Below, in pieces: positions 17,214-24,865 of a stretch of 64,000 nt of DNA. How positions within the stretch are numbered: position 1 is the first letter of the stretch; every line of letters starts with the position of its first letter. The position numbers and the translations under genes are program-made. The DNA comes from Aquidulcibacter paucihalophilus (lineage in GTDB: Bacteria > Pseudomonadota > Alphaproteobacteria > Caulobacterales > Aquidulcibacteraceae): assembly GCF_002105465.1 (NCBI RefSeq), contig NZ_NCSQ01000165.1, forward strand, positions 62,001 to 126,000, given 5' to 3'. The notes below the pieces were generated by a model. The model was not told the DNA's origin. It did no database searches and worked only from the letters and a program-made list of their open reading frames with translations.

Positions 17214-18302
17214 TTAGTTGGTCATGCCTTTTGCAAAGGCAGTCCGTGCGGCACCAGGGGAACAACGCATCCAAACAAGCGCTACGGTGCGATCATCACC
17301 AATTGTCCAGGGGATGGAACGTGTTTCAAGCGTCTCGTAAATCGTTCTAACAATGGATGAGTCAAAATTGGCTGCCCGCGCTGCCAATGCAATACTCTCG
17401 GTCTCTGCGCTAATCAGTTTTCGGCTAACACCTGCAACGGGCAGCTCGAGAATTTGTGCAATTCCCCGAATAAACTGCTCTCTTTCCCCTCGCATCAGGG
17501 CTGCAACTAGGAAGCCCGGTGTGGGCTTCACATCCATGTTGCGCGCAGTTTTCCTTACCGTTTCGACCACACGCTCGGGCATCGGATGGTGGAATAGGCC
17601 TTTTGTCATGGTGGCGGCGACATTAGCCGCCGTATCCGCGACGATGCTAACAAGACGACTTGCAATCCGAGGCGATACACGGGCGGTGATGGCATCTCGT
17701 GCTTCTGCACCGGCGATGGCAAAGGCGGCAGCAACTAGGCTCGGGGGTAAATCATGCCTTGTGATGAGAGCGTTTAGCGACTCTGGCGTATCAGACAGCA
17801 CATTCATGGCTCGCTCAAAGTCTTTCGGTGCGATACGCGCCGTGACATTGGCGGCAAGGGTACTCAAGATTTTCTTATCTTCGGTCTCAATGAGACTTTC
17901 TGAGACAATCTCTCCAATGCACGAACGCTCCGCGATCGTGGCGCGATGATCGAACCCGCAGGCCTTAACCACCTCGACAAGGATGTCGTCATTGAGGATG
18001 GGGCAAAACGCAAGGATGGGCTGGGCAATATCAAATGAATCTAAGGCAAGTTCACGGACCAGTTCGATCGGTGCCCAATCAGCCATGGCAAGTGTCGCTG
18101 AGAGCTTTAGTCTGACCTCTTGGCGGGCAAAATTGTAAAGCTTGACAAGGATATCGGAGAAAAGCGTGCGCTCCATAAGGCTTGCTTCCGTGCCCGTATC
18201 CAGAAATTGTGCTGCCGTGGCGGCTACCAATGCCTCGCGTGCCTCTCGCGAACTGTTTTCTGCGAGCGTAATCAGCGGATGGTTGGTGTTATTTGTCGAC
18301 AT
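17214..18302 (-). CDS. DUF2336 domain protein (second of two)
   Basis: Helical-repeat protein of 362 residues in the DUF2336 family, paralogous to the protein at 13467-14615. Recognisable blocks are LMERTLFSDILVKLYNFARQEVRLKLSATLA, FCPILNDDILVEVVKACG and the repeated RxxLPPSLVAAAF-type segments. Function is unknown. It precedes nadK on the same strand and diverges from the aldolase gene. Confidence 0.8.
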   Translation of the reverse strand: MSTNNTNHPLITLAENSSREAREALVAATAAQFLDTGTEASLMERTLFSDILVKLYNFARQEVRLKLSATLAMADWAPIELVRELALDSFDIAQPILAFCPILNDDILVEVVKACGFDHRATIAERSCIGEIVSESLIETEDKKILSTLAANVTARIAPKDFERAMNVLSDTPESLNALITRHDLPPSLVAAAFAIAGAEARDAITARVSPRIASRLVSIVADTAANVAATMTKGLFHHPMPERVVETVRKTARNMDVKPTPGFLVAALMRGEREQFIRGIAQILELPVAGVSRKLISAETESIALAARAANFDSSIVRTIYETLETRSIPWTIGDDRTVALVWMRCSPGAARTAFAKGMTN

Positions 18303-18360
18303 TGCGTTATGATCGGTAGGGTGGGTGTGGTTACCAGAATGTAAACGACCTTCTTAAAAA

Positions 18361-18375
18361 TGCAGAGTTTCTGCA
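18361..18375. promoter_or_regulatory. TGCAGA-GTT-TCTGCA palindrome
   Basis: A perfect 6-base inverted repeat with a 3-base centre lies between the divergent DUF2336 and class II aldolase genes, 63 bases before the aldolase start. It is a plausible operator for an unidentified regulator. Confidence 0.3.
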
Positions 18376-18438
18376 GGTAACTTGACCGGTTTCAAAATAG
18401 CTGAGAGAGTTTGTGTCCAGTAGCGGAGGAAATGTCAG

Positions 18439-19284
18439 ATGAACGCTCATATCCAGAATTCAGGCTCCGGAAGTGGGACAGCTCTGCCAGCGGGCGCAGC
18501 ACCGGCTTTGACTGGTATGATGGCAAGCGCTGCTCCGATTTATGGCGACAAGGTCGACGATATGGAGTGGCGGGCGCGTGTCGATTGTGCCGCACTTTAT
18601 CGTCTCATTGCGTTGTATGGTTGGGACGATATGATCTTCACGCATATATCGCTGCGCCTACCTGGGCCCGACCATCACTTTTTGATCAACCCTTATGGGT
18701 TTATGTTTGATGAGATTACCGCTTCGTCCTTGGTGAAGGTTGATCTGAACGGCAATGTCATTGAGCCAACACCCTACTTCATCAACCCCGCGGGCTTTAC
18801 GATCCACTCCGCCATTCATGCCGCGCGCGAAGACGCCATGTGTGTGATTCATTGCCATAGTGATGCGGGAGTCGCTGTGAGTGCGCAAAAAGGCGGGCTA
18901 TTGCCGATTTCCCAAACCGCCATGGCTTGCACTGCTGATCTTGCTTATCATGATTATGAGGGTGTTGCGCTCGACCTTGATGAACGCGAGCGTTTGGTAG
19001 CCGACATCGGTGACAAGAATTTCATGCTGCTACGCAATCACGGCACATTGACGGTTGGAGAGTCCGCCGCTTCGGCCTTTATGCGAATGTTTTATCTCGA
19101 ACGCGCTTGCAAGATGCAGGTCCTCGCCCAAGCTGGTGGTGAGCTTTTGACCTGTGATGAGGCGATGGAGGAGCGGGTGGGCCAGCAAGTCAAACCTGCA
19201 TTCACTCAGGCGCTTGGCGGAATGTTGGCGTGGCCGGGCCTGTTACGGAAGGTGGCACGCCAATCTCCCGGGTTCAACACATAG
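18439..19284 (+). CDS. Class II aldolase/adducin domain protein
   Basis: Predicted cytoplasmic zinc enzyme of 281 residues in the class II aldolase/adducin family. The fold covers about 40-250. Metal ligands appear as His-x-His in VIHCHSDAGVAV and the later His in LLRNHGTLTVG, and the acidic region GFMFDEITASSLVKVD corresponds to the substrate-binding loop. GGAGG lies 9 bases before the ATG. The first 25 residues are a low-complexity Gly/Ser/Ala stretch. Many such proteins in proteobacteria have no known substrate. The outer-membrane-type gene that follows overlaps its last 55 bases. Confidence 0.88.
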   Translation: MNAHIQNSGSGSGTALPAGAAPALTGMMASAAPIYGDKVDDMEWRARVDCAALYRLIALYGWDDMIFTHISLRLPGPDHHFLINPYGFMFDEITASSLVKVDLNGNVIEPTPYFINPAGFTIHSAIHAAREDAMCVIHCHSDAGVAVSAQKGGLLPISQTAMACTADLAYHDYEGVALDLDERERLVADIGDKNFMLLRNHGTLTVGESAASAFMRMFYLERACKMQVLAQAGGELLTCDEAMEERVGQQVKPAFTQALGGMLAWPGLLRKVARQSPGFNT

Positions 19285-19988
19285 GCTTTTACCAGCTTGC
19301 GGTGTGGCTAGCTTGGCTGTGCGGCGGGATTATTCCCGCCCCCGCGGTTGCAGGGGCCTGGGTCCCGTCACCCCAACAAGGGCTTTTGATTGCAAATCTG
19401 GTCGACGTCAGTTCCGAGCTAACGCCATCTGGTGCTTCGTTTGAGCTGTATGGCGAATATGGCCTGACCCGTGGTTGGGCACTTGTTGCATCGCCTTCTT
19501 GGAGTCAAGCTGTTCAATCCCCTTCGACGGATTGGGTACTGGATGAGATTCAAATTGCTGCGCGCCGTCAGCTCTACCTCGGCCAAACCTTAGCAATTTC
19601 TGCTCAAATAGGTGGCTTTTCGGTTCCAAGCACGGGTGATGAAAATGGTCGGTCCTATGGGCTGGAGACCAGGTTTGCGATTGGCAAAAGTCTGGGCGAG
19701 CGCGCTTGGGCTAATTTTGAGGCGGCATCGCGATCCTGTGGCCAAGGTGGTGTTGGCACTCGATTTGACGCCACTTTGGGCCTAAAAATGGACAAAGAAC
19801 AAAAGGCTATTGTAAAAGTATTTGGGGATGGCAACGGCTGTACCAAGGCAATTGTTCGGGCGCAGATTGGCTATGTTCGTCCGATAACTCAGAATTTGGC
19901 CGTTGAGTTAGGGTGGCGGCAGCGCCTAGACCAAGGTGAAGTCACTGCTGATCGTGGCTTTGTTGTCGGGCTATGGCAGAAGTTTTGA
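19230..19988 (+). CDS. Predicted outer-membrane beta-barrel protein, unknown function
   Basis: Unrecognised protein of about 252 residues from a GTG start. A hydrophobic signal-like segment (QLAVWLAWLCGGIIPAPAVA) ends near residue 41. Alternating amphipathic strands follow and the last residue is Phe (GLWQKF), typical of outer-membrane barrels. The GTG sits inside the aldolase gene, a 55-base overlap; it follows GGCGGAA at fair spacing and I see no better start. The region has no stop and codon use like its neighbours, so I regard it as real. Confidence 0.6.
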   Translation: MAGPVTEGGTPISRVQHIGFYQLAVWLAWLCGGIIPAPAVAGAWVPSPQQGLLIANLVDVSSELTPSGASFELYGEYGLTRGWALVASPSWSQAVQSPSTDWVLDEIQIAARRQLYLGQTLAISAQIGGFSVPSTGDENGRSYGLETRFAIGKSLGERAWANFEAASRSCGQGGVGTRFDATLGLKMDKEQKAIVKVFGDGNGCTKAIVRAQIGYVRPITQNLAVELGWRQRLDQGEVTADRGFVVGLWQKF

Positions 19989-20111
19989 CTGGAAACGTGC
20001 GATCCTCGCACTAATTCGTGTTGTTGGTGCTTGAGTAAAGCACCCGCTGATCGCGAAGTGTTCATGTTGCCGACAAGCCGATAAAAGTGCAGGGAATTAT
20101 AATGACAAGGC

Positions 20112-20130
20112 GCTTAGCTGCGCGCTAAGC
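20112..20130 (+). promoter_or_regulatory. Hairpin GCTTAGC-N5-GCTAAGC upstream of the RND operon
   Basis: A perfect 7-base inverted repeat lies 55 bases before the TTG start of the membrane fusion gene, in the 196-base space after the preceding gene. It may be an operator or a leader hairpin. No T-run follows, so it is not a terminator. Confidence 0.3.
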
Positions 20131-20184
20131 TTCGCGAGCTTTAGCCAAAAAGTCAGAGAAAAGCCTGTCTCGGAGATTTTTGTT

Positions 20185-21675
20185 TTGCCTGAGTTTCTAA
20201 GACGTCACTTTTTCTTTGCGCTAGCAGGGGCGGCGTTTGTCGCCATGTTCGCATTCGTCTTGCTGAAAGAAGTGGGTCTGTTCGGTAAGCCGGGCGCAGG
20301 CGGACCAGCGGGTGCTTCCGCCGGGCAAGGCAAAGGAAACGCAAGCAAAGGTGGAGCACGGCCTGCAACCGTTGCCTTGGCGAAAGCAGAGGTACGTACC
20401 TTTTCTGATCGGGTCGAAGTGCCTGGCACTGCACTCGCCAACGAATCCATCACCGTCACATCCAAAGTCCAAGATGTGGTGGACGAGGTCCGATTTGAGA
20501 GTGGCCAGACCGTTGAACGTGGGGCGGTCTTGATCGTTTTGGCGCGAACAGAGCAATCTGCTGACCTTGGTGGGGCACGCAATGATGTCGCTGCTGCGTT
20601 TGACGATGCGGACGGTGTTTATCAAGAGGCCGCCGCGGCCCGAGCCGAAGCCGATGCAGCTTATAATGAAATCAATGCCGTAAGCCGTGATCTTGAAGCC
20701 GCACGGGCAGGGATTGTTGAAGCTGAAGCTGTTCGAAGCGAAGCCAAGTTGAATTTTGATCGCGTAACCGCGCTGGCTGAGCGCGGCTTTGCTTCCAAAG
20801 CGCGTCTCGATTCGGCGCGTGCACAATTGCAGTCCGCGGAGTCCCGTTTGCAGGTTGCAAAAGAGCGCGCAGAGGGGGCTTCCCAACGGATTGAAACCCA
20901 AAAGGCGCGCGCCAATGCCCTAACCCGGCGCGCCCAGAGCGTCGATCAACGCGCACAATCATCGCGAGCACGCGCTCAAAGCGTTGCACAACGGACCAAT
21001 TCCGTCCAGTCGCGCCTCTCAGATCGGATCATTCGAGCACCATTTTCAGGCCGAATTGGTCTGCGCAATGTTAGTCCTGGCCAGTTGGCTAGGCCCGGCG
21101 ATGTATTGGCCACCCTTGATGATATTTCGCAGATCAAAGTAGATTTTGACGTTCCCGAAACTCGGCTGGGTTCTCTTCAGGTAGGAACAGAGGTCGCTAT
21201 TCGCTCCACCGCTATCCCTGGCCAGCTGTATAAGGCAACTGTTCGGTTTGTTGATACGCGCATTGACCCGCGTTCTCGTACCATTCGTGCCCGCGCCTAT
21301 ATTCCAAACAATGACGGGCGCTTGCGGCCGGGCATGTTGATGAGCGTTGATTTGATGACCCCAGACCGTCGCATGCCAGCCGTTCCAGAAGTCGCGCTTT
21401 TGGAAGAAGGTAACTCGAGTTTTGTGTTTATCGCACACAGCGATGGTAAAGAAGGACAAAAAGCTAAGCGTGTGCCGGTTGGCATAGGCATGCGTCGAGA
21501 CGGCTTTGCAGAGATCGTCAGCGGGCTGCCAGTCGGCGCGATGGTAATCACTGAAGGCCTTGTTGGTCTGCGGGATGGCCAGCCCATCAAACCCGTCAGC
21601 GCTGCACCGGGCCCCAAAAGCGCTGATGCTAAAGCAGCCCCTGCGGCAGCAAAAACCGATGGGCGTGGCGGCTGA
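20185..21675 (+). CDS. RND efflux periplasmic adaptor (membrane fusion protein)
   Basis: Periplasmic adaptor of 496 residues for a tripartite efflux pump. An N-terminal membrane anchor (about 8-30) is followed by a lipoyl half (about 75-110), then an unusually long coiled-coil hairpin (about 130-275) rich in Ala, Arg, Gln and Glu. The second lipoyl half begins at IIRAPFSGRIGLRNVSPGQ, and beta-barrel and membrane-proximal domains complete it. The start is TTG, with GGAG 9 bases before it; no ATG gives a comparable N-terminus. It overlaps the pump gene by 1 base. The C-terminal tail is Ala/Lys-rich. Substrate is not predictable. Confidence 0.9.
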   Translation: MPEFLRRHFFFALAGAAFVAMFAFVLLKEVGLFGKPGAGGPAGASAGQGKGNASKGGARPATVALAKAEVRTFSDRVEVPGTALANESITVTSKVQDVVDEVRFESGQTVERGAVLIVLARTEQSADLGGARNDVAAAFDDADGVYQEAAAARAEADAAYNEINAVSRDLEAARAGIVEAEAVRSEAKLNFDRVTALAERGFASKARLDSARAQLQSAESRLQVAKERAEGASQRIETQKARANALTRRAQSVDQRAQSSRARAQSVAQRTNSVQSRLSDRIIRAPFSGRIGLRNVSPGQLARPGDVLATLDDISQIKVDFDVPETRLGSLQVGTEVAIRSTAIPGQLYKATVRFVDTRIDPRSRTIRARAYIPNNDGRLRPGMLMSVDLMTPDRRMPAVPEVALLEEGNSSFVFIAHSDGKEGQKAKRVPVGIGMRRDGFAEIVSGLPVGAMVITEGLVGLRDGQPIKPVSAAPGPKSADAKAAPAAAKTDGRGG

Positions 21676-24600
21676 TGTTTCTTGCTGACGTCTCCGTCAA
21701 ACGCCCGGTTCTGGCCACTGTTGCCAGCCTTCTCCTCATTGCATTTGGCTTAATCGCGTTTCGCACCCTACCGCTGCGAGAGCTGCCAGCTGTTGATCCT
21801 CCGATAGTCTCAATCACAACGCAATATCGCGGGGCTTCGTCAGATATTGTCGAGACGCGTATAACCCAGATCATCGAGGATCAGTTGACGGGGATTGAAG
21901 GTCTTGCGTCGATTCAGGCTTCTAGCCGGGATGGGCGCTCGTCCATTCGGGTTGAGTTTAAGCTATCAAGAAATCTCGACGAAGCAGCAAACGATGTCCG
22001 TGCGGCAGTCAGTCGTATCCAGAATCGCCTCCCGCAAGGGGTAGATCCGCCGCAGGTAGAAAAGTCGGACGCCGACTCTGATCCCATCATGTTCCTCAAC
22101 TTGGCGTCGAGTAACTTGACAACGGCGCAATTGACGAGTTTTGCGGAACGAACTTTGGTCGATCGGTTGAGTGCGATTGACGGCGTAGCAACGGTTCGGG
22201 TCTTTGGTGGCTTGCGCCAATCGATGCGTGTTTGGCTAGATACCGAGGCCTTAGCTGCACGCGGACTCACCCCTGATGATGTGGACGCAGCACTTCGCGC
22301 CCAAAATGTTGAATTGCCGGCTGGCACAATTGAAGGCCAAGAGCGCGATTATACGATGCGGATTGCGCGCGGATATCGGACCGCAGAAGAATTCCGCCGT
22401 ATGCCTATTGGGCGCAGCGGCGATGGCAGAGTGACCCGCCTTGAAGATGTGGCCCGCGTGGCCGTTGAGCCTGAAGATGACAGACGGATTTTCCGCGGCA
22501 ATGGGGTCAATCAGGTGGGCCTGGGCATCGTGCGGCAATCAAATGCAAATGCACTAGAAGTTGCCAAAGCCGTTCGAGCACAAAATGATGTCATCGCCAA
22601 GACCCTGCCCAAAGGCACAACGATTGTGGTTGCTTTTGACTCAACAGTTTTCATTGAGCGAGCCATTTCGGGTGTTTGGACGACGATGGGTGAAGCCATC
22701 GTACTGGTTATCCTCGTAATCTTCTTGTTTCTTGGCTCTTTTCGCGCGGCCCTTTTGCCGGCTGCAACCATACCGGTGTGTTTGATCGCGACTTTTGGCG
22801 TTTTGGGCGTTTTCGGCTTTTCCATAAATCTGATCACGCTCTTGGCGCTGGTTCTTGCTATTGGCTTGGTAGTTGATGATTCCATTGTCGTTTTGGAAAA
22901 TATTCAGCGCCGAATAGACCAGGGTGAACCCGCTCTTATCGCCTCGCAACGCGGGACAAACCAAGTGGCATTTGCGGTTATCGCGACAACCGCCGTGCTG
23001 GTCTCTGTCTTTACGCCGCTCTTGTTCACTGGCGGCTTTGTTGGGCGACTATTCGTCGAGCTCGCCGTTACAATTGCCTCTGCGGTAACCATTTCGGCCT
23101 TTGTTGCCCTTACTCTGACACCGATGATGGGCTCGCTCCTGCTGCGTCCGGCTGACAAGACCAATAAGCTCTCAGCCTTTATCGACAAGTCATTTGATGC
23201 GGTCCGTGCCTCCTATGCAACGTCGGTCCAAGCAAGTTTAAAGGCCCCGAAAACGGCCTTTGCAGTGATGGGTGTGGCCATTCTGGCGGCGGGCTTTTTC
23301 GCAACCAAACTCCCCAGCGAACTCATTCCGCTAGAAGATCGCGGCAATATCACGGTACAGTTCAGTGGGCCGGAAGGGGCGGGCTTTGCCTATACCCGTC
23401 AAATTGTGGCCAAGATCGAGCCTGTTCTGGCCGAATATGTTAAGAGTGGTGAGGCAACCCGTACCCTTGTGATCGCCCCGAACTTTCAAGACCAAGGCAC
23501 CAACCGGATGAATCGTGGCCTCAGCCGGATCTTTTTGGCCGAATGGGGCACCCGTCGGGACGGTAATGAGATTGTAGACGAGCTAAATCGAAAGCTTGCT
23601 GGCATTCCGGGGGCCCAGTTTCGGGCGTCGATGCAGAATGCATTCTCTGGAGGTCGCGGTGGCGGCGGCAATGATGGTGTGTCAATTGTTCTGGGTGGCA
23701 GTGACTATCAACAATTAGCCGCTGTCGCCGAAAAGATCGTGGCTAAGGGGAGGTCCAACGAAGGATTTGCTCGCATTCGCATGAATTATGAGCCGATCTC
23801 GCCCAAGATTGAGATTGTCATTGACCGCGAACGGGCGGCTGCGCTCGGTGTTTCGGTGCAATCCATTGGCAGGACGTTGGAAGCGACGACTGGCTTGCGC
23901 CGGGTGGGTACTTACCCCGCCGAGGGCGAGGAATATGACGTAATTCTGCAGGTTGATCGGCGCGAGCGTCAAAGTGTTGAAGCCTTGGGCCGTATCTATG
24001 TGCGCTCAGACCGGACAGGCGAACTCGTGCCACTATCTAATCTGGTCACAACGAAAAATCTGGGCGGCACCGATGATTTGCCGCGCGTCAATAAATTGCG
24101 CGCGGTCACTGTGACGGCCAATTTGAATAAGGGCTATTCAATTGGCGAAGCGGTGAAATGGTTGGAAGAAGCTGCAGCGGCGGAAATGAAGCCCGACATG
24201 AAGATTGATTACACCGGCCAGTCACAACAATTTAAGGAGGCAGGCTCGGCAATTGGGTTTGCATTTGCTTTGGCCATCCTCATCGTGTTTTTGACTTTGG
24301 CAGCGCAGTTTGAAAGCTTCGTCCATCCTTTGACGATCATGATCACCGTACCCTTGGCCATCGCGGGGGGGCTATTTGGGCTTTATGCGGCGGGCTTTAG
24401 CCTTAATATTTATTCCCAAATTGGCTTGATTATTCTGGTTGCCCTAGCGGCGAAGAATGGCATCTTGATTGTGGAGTTTGCCAATCAATTGCGCGACGAG
24501 GGGCGCGCAGTCCGCGACGCGATTGCTGAAGCAGCCGATCTTCGTCTGCGCCCCATTCTGATGACGTCTGTGGCGACCGTTGCTGGGGCCTTGCCCTTGG

Positions 24601-24812
24601 CATTGTCGCATGGGGCAGGCAGTGAGGCACGCGCCAATATTGGGGTTGTTGTGGTGTTTGGCGTTTTGTGCGCAACGGCTCTGACACTTTATGTGGTGCC
24701 AGTCGTTTACATGTTGCTGGCACGCTTTACCGGTAGCCCAGAAGCGCGTGCAAAAGCCATTGAAGAATTTGAACGCAATGAAGCTCTGGCACAAGCCGCC
24801 CCAGCGGAGTAA
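21675..24812 (+). CDS. RND multidrug efflux inner-membrane pump (AcrB/MexF type, HAE-1)
   Basis: Proton-driven inner-membrane exporter of 1045 residues, the usual HAE-1 length. The proton-relay residues Asp401-Asp402 (LVVDDSIVVLENI) and Lys927 (ALAAKNGILIVEFANQL) are present. So are two periplasmic repeats with porter motifs (GVATVRVFGG; GQSQQFKEAGSA) and 12 transmembrane segments. It is translationally coupled to the adaptor gene by an ATGA-type one-base overlap. No outer-membrane TolC-like gene follows, so the pump must use a channel encoded elsewhere. A short Gly-rich insertion (SGGRGGGGND) is seen in the second porter half. Confidence 0.95.
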   Translation: MFLADVSVKRPVLATVASLLLIAFGLIAFRTLPLRELPAVDPPIVSITTQYRGASSDIVETRITQIIEDQLTGIEGLASIQASSRDGRSSIRVEFKLSRNLDEAANDVRAAVSRIQNRLPQGVDPPQVEKSDADSDPIMFLNLASSNLTTAQLTSFAERTLVDRLSAIDGVATVRVFGGLRQSMRVWLDTEALAARGLTPDDVDAALRAQNVELPAGTIEGQERDYTMRIARGYRTAEEFRRMPIGRSGDGRVTRLEDVARVAVEPEDDRRIFRGNGVNQVGLGIVRQSNANALEVAKAVRAQNDVIAKTLPKGTTIVVAFDSTVFIERAISGVWTTMGEAIVLVILVIFLFLGSFRAALLPAATIPVCLIATFGVLGVFGFSINLITLLALVLAIGLVVDDSIVVLENIQRRIDQGEPALIASQRGTNQVAFAVIATTAVLVSVFTPLLFTGGFVGRLFVELAVTIASAVTISAFVALTLTPMMGSLLLRPADKTNKLSAFIDKSFDAVRASYATSVQASLKAPKTAFAVMGVAILAAGFFATKLPSELIPLEDRGNITVQFSGPEGAGFAYTRQIVAKIEPVLAEYVKSGEATRTLVIAPNFQDQGTNRMNRGLSRIFLAEWGTRRDGNEIVDELNRKLAGIPGAQFRASMQNAFSGGRGGGGNDGVSIVLGGSDYQQLAAVAEKIVAKGRSNEGFARIRMNYEPISPKIEIVIDRERAAALGVSVQSIGRTLEATTGLRRVGTYPAEGEEYDVILQVDRRERQSVEALGRIYVRSDRTGELVPLSNLVTTKNLGGTDDLPRVNKLRAVTVTANLNKGYSIGEAVKWLEEAAAAEMKPDMKIDYTGQSQQFKEAGSAIGFAFALAILIVFLTLAAQFESFVHPLTIMITVPLAIAGGLFGLYAAGFSLNIYSQIGLIILVALAAKNGILIVEFANQLRDEGRAVRDAIAEAADLRLRPILMTSVATVAGALPLALSHGAGSEARANIGVVVVFGVLCATALTLYVVPVVYMLLARFTGSPEARAKAIEEFERNEALAQAAPAE

Positions 24813-24865
24813 CAGCTTGGTTATCACTACTGGCAAGTTCTGACGGCTGCCGTTAATGTGTTAGC

